Shown here: piece after piece, positions 49,601 to 61,104 of the stretch
Position numbering within the stretch: the first letter of the stretch is position 1
Layout: every line of letters begins with the position of its first letter
Assembly (NCBI RefSeq): GCF_932526225.1
Contig: NC_064039.1
Location: 11,612,139-11,676,138, forward strand
From: Nematostella vectensis
Taxonomy: Eukaryota; Cnidaria; Anthozoa; Actiniaria; Edwardsiidae
Length of the DNA stretch: 64,000 nucleotides
Direction: 5' to 3'
Made by a program: the position numbers and the translations under genes
The notes under the pieces: model-generated
Seen by the model: the letters and a program-made list of their open reading frames with translations, nothing else
Told to the model about the DNA's origin: nothing
Databases searched by the model: none

Positions 49601-51465
49601 GCCTGCCAAGAAAAAAACAGACTTGCTCATGAAAAAAAAATGGACAAAAAAAAAGACATAAAAAATACTAGTGGTCTGTACCCTGCCTCAATCCTAAGGT
49701 TTCTAAATGAAAGAAAAGACATACTGGTACAGACATACCATACTCCCAGTAGCATGTCGGTAAATAGCTCTGCTGTTATAAACAGAGCAAACACGATCCA
49801 ATACATCATCCATCGTACCTAGAACAAAATAAACCAGTTAAATGAAATGCAGGTGAAAGTTCTGTATATTCTCTTGCTTTCATTTACTAAAAATGTTGGT
49901 CAAATGAATCACCAAACCTCAGTATCATTTTAGAGGCAATTGAAATTCCACACAGGGTATCCAGTAATGTCAATTAAAATCCACAAATACACTAATTTTA
50001 GTTCTAAACTTAACATCCCTATTCAGTTACTGTAGCTTTCTAACCAGCCACACAGATGGTGTTCCGAACTGTACAAATCTTGGCAAACAGCCTATACAAT
50101 ATTACATCCCCCATTCTAGACGGCCACAGAGATAGTCCCTTATGAATCTTGGCAAACAGCCCTGTGATTTTTACCCCAATGCCCCCATACAATAGTGAAC
50201 CCTTAATAAACAAAAAAAACCATGCCAGCCATAAAAATCCACAGGGAACTTGTCATAAAGCAAAATGTATAGGCCCACTGAGAAGTATCTCTCCATGATT
50301 TTGTTCTCTTTCTGTGTGAAAGAGTCCTAAAGGTTTTTGACATCAATACTTCATAAATGGAATTGTCACATTATGATAATTTGTCTAGACTTAAATATAT
50401 CACTACCTTTCCATTTCCATGGTAAATAAACCAGTTATCCATAACATTGCTGTAGCTTTCAACAATAGGTCAATGGTCTGTTGTTTTATTCTTAGTCAGA
50501 GCAAAGACATTATGGCCTACTGTGAGAGATTAATAAAAACGACTTATATTCAGGATATGAACAAATCCTAAAATTTGAACAAGTCCTAAATTATCTGAAA
50601 AAAAAAATTAACAGAAAAAATACATAGAAATTAAAAGGCGAATATGTTGTTCACTTCAGAGAAGATATGCCAGTCGACAAAATTGTAAGGTAAATATCAG
50701 CTCGGAAGTGCAGATTTTTTAGTTTATTTATCGGCAATGTTGGTTTCGCAGCAAAAAAGTTATAATACAAAAATTACGCATGTTCCTTCGATTATTCATT
50801 TGCTAGTTACGAAAAAACGCATCAAGAAAATTCACTCGCAATACGGGATTGATGTTGCAGAGCCCTATCAACAAGATAACAAAAATAACACGATAAACAA
50901 AAGTAGCCTTCTATTAAATTCAAGAGGGGAAGCGGAATTTGTCAAATGGCTCATAAATTCCATGTAGGGATAGATATATATTTTTCAGCGAAAAAAGCTG
51001 TTGCGGTCTTTTCTTCGTTCTCCCTTACGGCTCGATCGCGTTCGAACGATTAAAAAAAGAAGAAAAAAAACACAGTAAAATTACGCGAGTGTAGTGGGAA
51101 AGAGTTATTCGGGAAAAAAAGGTAACTTTGAAGCGAAATTATGATAACTTGTAATGTTGGAGACTTCATGCAATTTAGTTAGAATAAGCGTTCTCAGCCG
51201 CTTCCTTATCTAAATCTAAAATTTTTCGAAACTGTCAGTTGTTACTTACATATTCCCTGACATTCTTGGTCTTTATAGCTTTGTACGAGTTATATGCAGG
51301 GTACAGCGTCCCGAACACAAGCCTAGACAGATAAAACATTCAATTTTAGGCGCTCGAAAACAATAACAACATTCAATGTTTTCAACTGACAGAGCAAAAA
51401 TTTTCAGTTTAAGAGAATAACTGTGCGACCTACATTATTATCCTAGATGCGATATACGACACCAT
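43654..51465 (-). CDS. REEP: REEP1-4-type ER-shaping protein, twelve exons
   Basis: Hairpin membrane protein that shapes tubular ER (family knowledge). Exons: 51434-51465, 51250-51322, 49739-49818, 49445-49508, 48194-48250, 47957-48070, 46343-46539, 46050-46152, 45624-45671, 45167-45202, 44965-44991, 43654-43701; 879 nt, 292 aa, phases consistent. It starts [20 protein letters not shown], the hallmark REEP1-4 start. The TB2/DP1/HVA22 domain follows with [39 protein letters not shown] and [20 protein letters not shown], then the amphipathic [19 protein letters not shown]. The acidic exon 7 and the Ser/Tyr/Arg-rich tail, ending in RRKDL, look disordered. The last five exons are short and the final four are phase 0 on both sides. 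Introns hold a TTAA-flanked and an 8-bp-TSD transposon. Confidence 0.95.
44058..44575. repeat. Direct repeat pair in the last REEP intron
   Basis: TTATCAATATGTAATTTTAT with its following 35 bp occurs at 44058 and again at 44459. A second block, AAGGCAGCATTTTCAAATCA onward, occurs at 44168 and 44520. In the second copy the blocks are adjacent; in the first they are separated by about 55 bp, which suggests a duplication followed by an insertion or deletion. Confidence 0.8.
46618..47580. mobile_element. 963-bp TIR element with TTAA target site
   Basis: Ends GGGTGTACTGACAT and ATGTCAGTACACCC are perfect inverted repeats, flanked by TTAA at 46614-46617 and 47581-47584. TTAA target sites are typical of the piggyBac and Kolobok superfamilies. 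There is no transposase-length frame, so it is non-autonomous. In REEP intron 6. Confidence 0.9.
48415..49125. mobile_element. 711-bp element with about 160-bp inverted ends and 8-bp duplication
   Basis: AACTTCAT flanks both sides (48407-48414, 49126-49133). The ends AGCCTGTGTGCAGCCGGAAA and TTTCCAGCTGCACGCAGGCT are inverted and the similarity extends about 160 bp inward. An 8-bp duplication fits the hAT or P-like class. Inside, 48699-48980 (-) is a 93-codon frame with two C-X2-C pairs (CNLC and CHLC), possibly a remnant of a zinc-binding transposon domain. In REEP intron 4. Confidence 0.87.
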
Positions 51466-52183
51466 TTTGATGTGGCAGATTGCAGAAGTTCTTCTCAGTG
51501 GTTGATGGGGTCCTTTTAGATGGAGACAGTGGTTCGAAAGAATAAATAAATGCTAAATTATAGCAGACATATATGTGTTGCTTTTTAAGATCGTCGTTCT
51601 CAGCTTTAACCGTGTATGCAATATGAAAGTACAGCGGAACGACACGTAAGCGCAAGCGTACTTTATTTAATGACCACAGGTGTCCCGTGTACGACCTAGT
51701 TCACGCAGGTATCTCTGTGTGATTAGGCTAACGTTGGACCATTCTACTAAAAATAAAATCTTAAAAATCTCAATAATATTTGTAATTGATTATTGTGTCT
51801 TCAATGCAGTCTGGATGAAATTCTAAGCTATTTGGGCAAGTAATTTGCGAGCTATGTTGTTGAGTTTCTCGCACTCGCCATGAAAGTCGTGAGAGGAGAT
51901 GTCCTCGATGGAGGCGTCATTTCTGGTTTGAGACTTTATCCTATTTGATACCTATGACTGCGCTTCACCCCCCACCCCCCCACCCGCTTAAAGTCACACT
52001 TTGTTCTTTACTTCACGGTGCGACAAGATATACCGATTTGCACAGCGCATTCCTATTGGACTTGACTGCCGCCACAAAGGATTTTGTATTGCTACTTTGG
52101 CTTATTGCAATAATCTCTAGGGAGTACCACAGTTGTGTAAGAAAACAAAGCGAAAGGTGCGCGTTTTTTACTTAGGCCCTGAC

Positions 52184-53696
52184 TGTTACGCCGCAAAACG
52201 TAATAACTAACCCAAAATGTAATCTTAACGCGAAATGTAATAACTCTCAACGCAGAATGTAATCCTGACGCGAAATGTAATAACTTTCAATGCAAAATGT
52301 AATAATTTTTTAACGCGAAATGTAGTAACTTTATGTACTGACTAATAGTTAAAAGTTCTACTAATATTAGGAAAAAGATGAAATGTTAACATGTAGAAAC
52401 AAACAAAAGGATCGTTTAGTGAAAGAAAGGCATATTGCGACTTCGAAGTGCATTGTTTTTCTTGGCTTCCATCAGGGTTTTTTGTTGGTATGGTGTGACA
52501 TTATTCCCGATTTAGTTTGAGAAGTGACAAAGTCCATGGCGCATATAAATTGGGAGCAGGCCGTATTAGGAATTTTGAAAAATATGGGAAAACAAATAAA
52601 AAAAAGGATGGTGTATTTTACCACTGAGTTATAATGGTTTTGCAGTCGTATTGCGCTCTGTGTCTAGAAATTGCCTAATTCAATGATAACGGCATCGTCT
52701 GCAGTTGGCATTTGCTTTCTCTTTGCATTTATTGCTACTAGTATAACCAAAACCTCACAATGGTGCAGCTTTATAACCATGATTTTTAGGGGGGGGGGGG
52801 ATTCGCCTTCCAGGTTTCTGACAACTGCTGGTCACTACACCGTTTTGTCTATTTTCTTAGTACAGCTTATAGGCGGTTTATAGGCTTATAGTCGTTATTT
52901 GGTATTAATAAATTTTGCGTTATTACATTTCGCGTTAAGGTGATTCCCTTGAATTGCACTGTGCACCCCTTCTGCGAATAGTGGCGCGCGCTGTTTGTTC
53001 GAATTTTCCGGTATTAAGTGCGCGCGCGCCCCACAGTTGTACAAGAAAACACAGCAAAAGGCGCACGTTTTTTACTTAAAACGCTTTGACAGAAAAACGA
53101 AGTAGGTTACCCCCATTTTAAATTTGCTCAAATAGTTAAATATATACGGAAAAATGATATACTGAAAGAAGAAAAAAGTTGGGTTGTAGGAGTTTTGTTA
53201 TTTCTCTTAAAAGCCGTAAAAATACTTCAAAATGGCGCTTTTTACCGTATGAATAGTGGCGAAAACAATGTCTTTTAGTGCGATCTCTTAAAATGTGATT
53301 TGTTTTGAGCATTAACTACTACGGGTTATTGTTTAGGAGATCGGATTTTGGCAGCTCGACAAACAGAACTTAATTTTCTAAAGACTATAGGCACTCTTTT
53401 TGAAAACTAAGAGTTGGGATTTTTCCTTGCGCGATCAGTAAAAACGCGTCAACTCTACGCCCCTCTATTGTGAAAACGAGGTCGGTACCCCCATTTTTTA
53501 TTGCATTTTTTGAAAGCCCTTAACTTTAATATCGTTTATGCCAAGTTTAAAAAAATTCTGGGTTGTAGAACTATTTCAAGGGATTTACCTTAAATAATTT
53601 ATTGCATTTTGCGTTGAAAAGTTATTACATTTCGCGTTAAGATTACATTTTGCGTTGAAAGTTATTACATTTTGCATTACATTTTGCGGCGTAACA
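52184..53696. mobile_element. 1513-bp TIR element with subterminal repeats
   Basis: Ends TGTTACGCCGCAAAA and TTTTGCGGCGTAACA are exact inverted repeats, with CCTGAC at 52178-52183 and 53697-53702 as a likely duplication. Subterminal regions repeat ACGCGAAATGTAATAACT words about ten times in both orientations. It contains a copy of the 30536-30670 repeat. It also contains a segment (CACAGTTGTACAAGAAAACA, near 53034) that repeats the DNA just outside its left end (near 52129). No transposase frame. Confidence 0.9.
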
Positions 53697-54329
53697 CCTG
53701 ACCACAACTATACAGAATCGAATGAGTCCGCAACTTTTTCCTTTCGAGCGCTACCCGTTGCGACGCCATCTTGTTTTATTCTACGGTTAGAGACTGGGTA
53801 CGATTTTGACGTAGTTTGACGTCGTAAAGGAAATCGGACTTCTTCGGTGAATTCCAACCCCATGCGTCCTCATGGTGTATTAGAAGACCTTGATTAAAGT
53901 AGGTTCAAGTAACTTACTTATTGAGATGTTTTCGCAAGTTGATTTCTCAAGGGGAACCCTCGGAGAACGAAGAATCTGCAGGTAAGACCGATTTTATTCC
54001 TGCTTACATAGAATGCGACTTCGAAAGTGGTCAATCGAAAGTTTATTGCAGGTCAGTGGCTGCTGTAGAAATGGAGAGGAGCAGCGCGGAAGGGGGACCT
54101 TTTTTCCTTGGGCGGGGGATATTTTTTTTTGGGGGGGGGAGGGCGCTTATTTACAATTTTGCGAAAAAGCTTATTATCTTTATCATTTATAATATTATAT
54201 ATAAACCAATACTCTGACAAGTTTATATATGGCAGTTCTCCCTTCTATTGCTTAATCTATCTATCTGATATGCTTCAGTGGACTTGATTGTCTCAGACAA
54301 TGCCATGCATAATTTTGTCAGAATATCGG

Positions 54330-54560
54330 ACAACCCTCAAATCTTTACATTCCTTTTTCAACTCAGGGACAGGATATACATTCCTTTTTTAACTCGGGAC
54401 TCAGTATAAATTTATACATTCATTTTTTGAGCTCAGGGACGGGATAAATTTATATATTCCTTTTTGAACTCAGGGACGGTATAAATCTATACATTCCTTT
54501 TTTAACTCGGGACGGTATAAATTTATACATTCCTTTTTAACTTGGGAAAGTAAAGGTTAT
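54330..54560. repeat. Tandem repeat of about 45-50 bp
   Basis: About five diverged units of ACATTCCTTTTTTAACTCGG followed by GACGGTATAAATTTAT. Non-coding. Confidence 0.8.
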
Positions 54561-54711
54561 TTTTTATTCTTTTATAGACAATTTTTGTTCGCTCCTTTTT
54601 ACATGTAACAGATACTGACAAATAAAAGATTTTGATATATCTTCCGGTTAACATGGACATTTTTATTGGTTATAGCAAAAACAGGCCCCTGTGTGCGGGC
54701 CTGAACACATA

Positions 54712-55595
54712 AGGGTTACTTTTTTCCCATCTTAGACTGGATTTAACATCACGATCAAAATCGGTACCTTTTCCGTCTTTAATAGTACAACTAAAAAGAC
54801 TGAGAAGGGTATGGAAAACATTTAATTTTTTCAAACCCTTGTGCTTCTTGCTGAAATGAGAACGAAACCGAAAGCATTTGTGCTAGTAATCGTGAGGATC
54901 AGATCAGCGAACTGGATGAGTCACTAGCGACAGCCTGTTCCCTTGATCTCGATAAGGTCAAGCAAGTGCAGATAACTCCATTGTTCTCCAATCTGCGATT
55001 TGCGTATATAAAGCGGCTGTCAAAATCTGATGTGTTCAACGGCCAAGATCTGTCAACAAGCCTTATTAGCATCGAACAACAAATGTCCCCGCTGGGATTG
55101 CTTTGGACATGTCATCACGCGGCAGATCTTGCGAGAAACTATTTGATAACATGCTCGCTTTGCTTACTTTCCCCAGGCTTTCCCTTTATCAGGCAATAAT
55201 AAAACTTTAAATTTAACTATTCTCTATAGAACCACGAGTGCACCAACAAGTGCACAATTCCTAGAGAAACGATAATCTTTTTATTATATTTCTGACAGAG
55301 AAGCCTCTATTAACTTCTGGAAAGGCTTGTGAAAGTGTCTGGCTTATGAACTTGCAGCTTTTGTTTTCTCTCAACAAGCTCTCGATCTGGGAAAGACTCG
55401 CTTGCATGTACTCAATCCCTCTTCTCTACTAGCAGTCGAATTTAGGCGGGAATGCAGGAAAACCATTCACCCAACCGAGGTACGGTGCCAATCACTGTCA
55501 AACCTCCAAACGAACGCACGAAAACGTAAAATGAAAAAGGGTAACGATTTTGATGTGATGTTAAATCCAGTCTAAAGTGGGAAAAAAGTAAGCCT
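54712..55595 (+). mobile_element. 884-bp TIR element with TA target site and an internal open frame
   Basis: Inverted ends of about 50 bp: left AGGGTTACTTTTTTCCCA continuing into GACTGGATTTAACATCACG, right the complement, flanked by TA at 54710-54711 and 55596-55597 as in Tc1/mariner-class elements. On the plus strand 54855-55199 is open for 114 codons (first Met at 54966), including EDQISELDESLATACSLDLD and SNLRFAYIKRLSKSDVF. It has no DDE motif and I do not recognise it. It may be a captured exon or part of a decayed element protein. Confidence 0.8.
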
Positions 55596-56313
55596 TAAGT
55601 GCTTTACTTCGTATTATATGCTGCTATAGAAATAGACCGATGATCAAAATTGTCGACATTTTATGAGCTCTTTCTATATCTTCAAATAGACGGCAAACAT
55701 GTCCGTATTATTCTGCAAAAAGGGTACCCTTTTTCATGTTACCATTTTAAAATGATAAATGACAAAAAAAGTAGGCTTTTTCGTGTATGCTTATTTTACT
55801 TGGCAAGTAAAAACACGGGAAAGACCCATTTTTGGACAACCGCCTTTTATCATTTAACAAAACACAAAAACAGAATTGCCGGTTTGTTCAACTGATTCCA
55901 TCTCTGGCTAAACGGCAAAACGGCATTTTCTCCCGACGTGCTGTTCCCCAAGCATTTATCATCAACACTACAATATCGGGAAAAATGATTTTATTTAAAT
56001 TGATCCTCATTGATATGAAATAACAATATCCCTAGGTAAGTTTCTACCATGGCTACAAATAAAAGTGTTAGCTATAGCCACAACTCGATCTGTCATGATT
56101 TCACAGCAATTGTCCCCTGAAATATCCAACAAAGAAGCAGATTTTAGTTAGAACACGTGTTGTTGTGAAAAAAAAAAGTGAAACCAGAAGGCTGTGCCCC
56201 CAAATATTTTCTAAATGTTTCTGTATTGTGCCCCTCTAATATTTAGAGGGCTGCTAGGCCACTGTAGTATCTAATGGACTGAGATGGTTCCTTACCTCCA
56301 TACTGGCAGATGG

Positions 56314-59300
56314 CTAGAAAGCATTTTCAAAATCCACAGACTTTTGTCCACCATTGATCACGGTGACTGGCAGTAACGGGTGTTCGGTTCTCATCAAGTA
56401 ATTCTAAGTAAGGAAAGTATCATATTTAATTCATCTTGTGAACTGGGTCCTTCATGTAAGAAACGCAACACAATTTATATTTGTCCTTTAATACTAGGCC
56501 GATTACAAACTATAAGTTAAAACTGATAAAGTATTTTTTTCCCAGGGAATCAGAAACCTTGGGGAAAAGGTCTTAAAAATGAAAAAAAAATATGTTCAAT
56601 GTTTTCCCCCTAAAATGTGGGGTCACGTCTTTGGCAGTTTACTTACGGTCGATTACGTAAAAATCTTCTATGATTTTTAACGGAAAACACAGTGAAAGAA
56701 GTCCGTCTCTTGGAAGTTCCTTTTGATGATTTTGTTGATAATTTAGAGCGGATGGCCTGTTAAATAGCGCAGATTCTAATAGATTCTTTTGTCACTTAAC
56801 GGTTGATGATTCCATGGGCCCTACGGAAGTAAACTGGTGAGAATGCTGCTTGAATACACACTTACATGTGCATAGGTCATGGCATTCCTCCTTTCATCAA
56901 TGCTTGCTGCCTTTCCAACATATACATAACAGTGGCGACCAGAGTCAAAGATATACACTGAAATATAAAGCGAATGGTGGTCAGTGTCACAAAATAATAA
57001 AGATCGACCTGTTAATAAGTTACATTTAAGAACAACTGTCAAACATACTATAGCTACTTCACTTATTCAATTGAGTTCTAATTGAGTTCTTGTAAATTCA
57101 GGAGAGGATGGAAACATGGTTCCAATTCCTTTGCTCTTGAGACTGAGAGGGGGCACTAAGGTTGCTAATCATTCATAAATTGCCTAAGTCAGTTGGCATC
57201 AGTTAATGGTGAGGGAGGGAGAGATCTGAGGGGGAGGTGTTGCGGCCATGTTAGTCAGCAGTTGTATATTTATATATATGCTCACCATCATCTTCTTTCA
57301 GCAGACTCCTCTTAACTTCCTTGCCACGTGCAATCTCATTACACTGTAGTTGCCCTGTTCTGTCAGAAAGGCTGTAAAACAAATAAAAGGACACATTTTT
57401 CATAGTTTATAAGGTGTTAGGCCACCCCCCATGCTCGAGGATCCAGCATACTTTGCGGGCGCTTCCAAAGGTTAAGCTTCTGACGTGTCACGCCCCCAGA
57501 ACTAGTCTTACTAGGAAACTTTTCCAGCGGCTCTTCTGCGGTAGTGACCTTTGGGAGCGCCCGCAAAGTACGCTGGATCCTCGAGCATGGCCACCCCACT
57601 CTACCACCCAAAAGTGGGTAATCAATTATTGAAGAATCGCTCCAGAAAATCTTGTCTAAGACAAGGCATATGCACACATTTCTAAGTAAGGGATGCACAC
57701 ATACCTGAAAAGAACTTTCTCTGACGGCTCGGATCCAGCCTAAAATGATACAAAACATTCAATAGCTCACAACATGTTTAAGGTTGAACATGGAACGCTC
57801 TGCAAGCCTCCCAATAACAAATCATTGTATCAGTTTCCTGGTACTAATAGCATTAGGGAATTGAGGGTAGACAGTAACAATAAGTTTTACCAGGGCAAAC
57901 TGGCCATCTTGCCAACCTGGAAAGCTCAAAAACCGGGAGATTGTACTTCCAATACAAGAGCTGTATAAGTAAAAAATCAATGTTTGATGAATTTTCCCGG
58001 GAGATTAAAGTAAATGTATATAGGAAGTTTCGAAGTTTTGAAGGGAGATGAATGCTGAGAACCGGGAGTCTTCCACGAAAACCGGGAGAGTTGACAGGTA
58101 TGTCTTAATGACATCAAGACAGTTTATCATGGTTAATTTAAAGAAACACACCCTGTGGAACAACCTGTACCTGTTTCTTGAATGAGTTTTCTCCATCAGG
58201 AAGGATTCCTTCTAGCTCTTCTAGCTCTTCTATTTTCTCAACTGTGCAATCATCTGAGAAAATATTATATGTTCGCACAATTTACAGGGGTTGATTATTT
58301 TATACATTGGTTTTGCCAAACCTTTTTTTAATGTAATTTTCATTTAGTTTATTTCAGGAAGATTTTCTACTTACTTCTCTAACAATCAAGTCGAATTATC
58401 AACAATTCAGTTATCAACACTCGAAGTCGAATTATCAACAGTCGAAGTCGAACTATCAACGGTCAAGTCGAACTATCAACGGTCAAGTCGAACCATCAAC
58501 GGTCAAGTCGAACTATCAACGGTCAAGTCAAACTATCAACGGTCAGGTCGAACTTTCAACGGTCAGGTCGAACTATCAACGGTCAAGTTGAACTATCAAC
58601 GGTCAAGTCGAACTATCAACGGTCAAGTCGAACTATCAACGGTCAAGTCGAACTATCAGCGGTCAAGCCTTTGTAACTATCAACGGTCAAGCCTATGTAA
58701 CTATCAACGGTCAGGTCGAACTATCAACGGTCAAGTCGAACTATGAACGGTCAGGTCGAACTATCAACAGTCAGGTCGAACTATGAACGGTCAGGTCGAA
58801 CTATGAACGGTCAAGTCGAACTATCAACGGTCAAGTCGAATTATTAACGGTCAAGTCGAATTATCAACAGTCAAGTCGAACTATCAACGGTCAGGTCGAA
58901 CTATCAATGGTCAAGTCGAACTATCAACGGTCAAGTCGAACTATCAACGGTCAAGTCGAACTATCAACGGTCAAGACGAACTATAAACGGTCAAGTCGAA
59001 TTATCAACGGTTAAGTCGAATTATCAACAAGTCGATATATCAACATTAGCAAGTCGATATATCAACATTAGCAAGTCGATCATCATCATCATCACCATCA
59101 CCATCACCATCACCACCACCATGATCATCATCATCATCATCATCATCACCATCATCAAAGGATAGTTTTTTGATTGTCATGCCAAGAACACTAGCTACCA
59201 AAAAGCAAAAAAGTGGACTTAAGCAAAGTGTGTATCTAATAAATATGCCAGTTGATTTTGATTGCCTTATTTTGTTTTGGCTGGTGACTTCATACAACTG

Positions 59301-61104
59301 ATCTTAAAAAGGTTGCAACATATGGATATTAGAGTATAAACGTATGTATATATTGTAATGACTCTTGGGTCAGGCGACATTTTTAACGTTAGAAATGTCT
59401 TTTTTTTGGTGGAACCTTTTCAAGGTCTCCGGCATGTTCTATATACTGTAAGTTGCTACATTATATCTATGTTTCCTTGCTCATAATTTTAGTTGCTTAA
59501 AGAACACATTTAGATATATTGTCATATGCTCTTACCTAAAACGATGTGTCTTGGCTTTCCTCCACGTTTAGACTATATAAAAAGCATTTAAAAAAAGAAT
59601 TTAAACTAAAATTTTCTATATATGTACCCAAGGCTAGCCATGCCTCGACTGATGCTAACTTACCCTTAGAACCCTATATGTACCCAACACTAGTTGCACC
59701 CTTGATGTGACCTTACTGTTAAATCCCTATATGTTACCAAGGCTAGCCAAGCCCTGATTGATGTTATCCTACCCTTAAATCTCTATATGCACCCAACGCC
59801 AGCCTCGCCCTGATTGATGTGACCTTACCCTCCAATCCCTGCATATCTCCCCAGCCTTCCACTTCTCCTCCTTGTTGGCATCAATACCATTCCACTGAAA
59901 AATCAAACAAAACACCTTATTTGCTGCTGAGAACCCATGTTGTTTGTTATAAGACTATAATCTTCCAGCATAAATTACAATTTTTATAATAAATTTTCAA
60001 CAATTTTCCAATTGAGGTATTGCACTTCATTCACTATTGCCAGTGGCTCTCACCATTGGGTCCCAGGTTCAATTCCCATTTCAAATGTGAACTGAGTTTG
60101 GTTCTTGCCTTTTCCTCCAAGATTTTTTTTAGGTTCTCCAGTTCTCCTACTCCCCCCATACCAACCGAACAAACAATTTCAATTTCAGTTGTGTTTCGTG
60201 GTGAGACATGAGCCCAATGGCATGTATTCCTATGCCTTCATCTTGACCACATTGTATCTACACTCTTTGTATCTTACAAGGTTGACTAACTTCCCAATAT
60301 TCTGTTATTTTATCCACTACACTATACTGCACCTGAAAAAGTTCAAGTCCAAGATCGATAATGAAGCAGTCATCATTCGTCAGGTTACCCTTCACAAGCT
60401 CTATATTCGTTAAGGTCACATTTTTCTGCAAATTCAAAACAAAAGTAAATAATTGTCATTGTATCACCAAATACAGTCAACTTCAAACTTATACAAAACG
60501 CAGTTTATGTACTGGAGGACCAACAGCACACAGGTTTGGATTAACTGTCTTATTGGACATTTTAAGTATTGCTTTAAATATAAAGACAAGAAAAAAATGT
60601 TGCAGCAATATTATTGTAAACTAAAAATGTTCAAACGGTCAAACAGACAATGAAATCTCATTACAAAACAGTTTGTGTGTGACATTTGTTACATTAACTC
60701 ATCATGCCTTAACTGGTTAACAACTCAAACCGGTTTAACTATAATTTATTTTCAGAATGAAGCAAAAAAATGAATAAATAAATGAAGGGGGGACTAGACA
60801 GAAGGAATATTCTGCATCTCTCAATGTTGTTAGATAATCATTTGAGTTATTCTACAGTCAGTCTTACCTTGTTACCACGAACAAGGAAAAGCCTGGGGGT
60901 GTATTCCTTAGGTCCAACATGTTTAAAGCCACTCTCAGCTCTGTAAGATATAAAAGTTTAAGAAAGAAAAACCTGAGCCATGAAAAGGGTCATGAATGTG
61001 ATCACTTACCCTCCATCTAAAAGAGTCATCTCAGAGAAATAGCTCTTGAATAAGTCTGACTCGTGGCCTTCAACTTCCCTGTGCTGAACTGGCTTGTCAT
61101 CAAG
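56314..61104 (-). CDS. Gelsolin/severin-like protein, C-terminal two domains (5' incomplete)
   Basis: Ca2+-regulated actin-filament severing/capping family (family knowledge). Ten exons in the window: 61010-61104, 60868-60940, 60333-60425, 59829-59894, 59536-59572, 58171-58253, 57705-57739, 57286-57371, 56866-56957, 56314-56403; phases agree, 250 codons with stop. The first visible exon starts in gelsolin repeat 2 (DDKPVQHREVEGHESDLF), followed by GFKHVGPKEYTPRLFLVRG and NDDCFIIDLGLELFQ plus WNGIDANKEEK. Repeat 3 has LFSLSDRTGQLQC, DDVYIFDSGRHCYVYVGKA and the C-terminal PLLPVTVINGGQKSVDF. The exact end after repeat 3 matches three-domain severin/CapG-like proteins rather than six-domain gelsolin. 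Repeat 1 (about 115 aa) and the start must lie beyond the LINE, outside the window. Confidence 0.92.
56625..56850. repeat. Dispersed repeat, further copy of the 6090-6528 family
   Basis: Ends GGCAGTTTACTTACGGTC and ACGGAAGTAAACTGGTGAGA are inverted. The core TTAGAGCGGATGGCCTGTTA with GATTCTAATAGATTCTTTTG is shared with 6090-6528. It ends about 15 bp from gelsolin exon 56866-56957, inside the intron. Confidence 0.8.
57429..57598. mobile_element. 170-bp foldback element with 8-9 bp duplication
   Basis: Arms of about 43 bp: CCATGCTCGAGGATCCAGC through GCGGGCGCTTCC and the complement GCGCCCGCAAAGTACGCTGG through TCGAGCATGG. GGCCACCCC flanks both sides. In a gelsolin intron. Non-coding. Confidence 0.88.
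58385..59050. repeat. 20-bp minisatellite
   Basis: About 32 units of GGTCAAGTCGAACTATCAAC in a gelsolin intron. Adjacent exons do not resemble the unit. Confidence 0.93.
59078..59157. repeat. (CAT/CAC)n microsatellite
   Basis: Uninterrupted trinucleotide repeats of CAT with CAC variants, directly beside the 20-bp minisatellite. They give a poly-Asp frame on the minus strand that is not a gene. Confidence 0.95.
59615..59828 (-). repeat. Donor-derived tandem array, gelsolin intron
   Basis: Exon 59829-59894 ends ATATGCAGGGATTGGAGG|GT followed by AAGGTCACATCAATCAGGGC. Three further units of 55-70 bp follow in the intron, with ATATAGRGATTTAA then GTAGGATAACATCAATCAGG, GTAAGGTCACATCAAGGG and GTAAGTTAGCATCAGT. 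Each unit holds a copy of the exon end and a usable donor. Confidence 0.85.
60045..60200 (+). mobile_element. Probable degenerate tRNA-derived SINE
   Basis: Has a B-box-like CCAGGTTCAATTCCCA followed by TGAGTTTGGTTCTTGCC and TTCTCCAGTTCTCCT-type words. I recall this layout from dispersed SINEs of cnidarian genomes. No intact tRNA fold or A box is visible. In a gelsolin intron. Confidence 0.35.

Larger units (their letters stand above)
51466..56313. other. Transposon-rich spacer between REEP and the gelsolin-like gene
   Basis: Contains the REEP promoter (51466 onward), a 1.5-kb TIR element, a tandem repeat at 54330-54560 and a TA-flanked element with an internal open frame. At 53931-53980 an ATG frame ends at a clean GCAG|GTAAGA donor on the plus strand and could be a first exon. 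I could not find a convincing partner exon, so no gene is called. Confidence 0.5.

Noticed and set aside
50737-50967. 76-aa plus-strand frame in REEP intron 2
   Set aside because: No recognisable motif, no splice context and lies in an intron; could be chance.
58385-59050. CRISPR-like regularly spaced repeats
   Set aside because: Units are directly adjacent with no unique spacers, in an intron of a eukaryotic gene; the same applies to the arrays at 37944-38592 and 42545-43062.
60045-60110. Functional tRNA gene
   Set aside because: Only a B-box-like word is present; no A box and no cloverleaf could be drawn, so it is listed as a possible SINE remnant.
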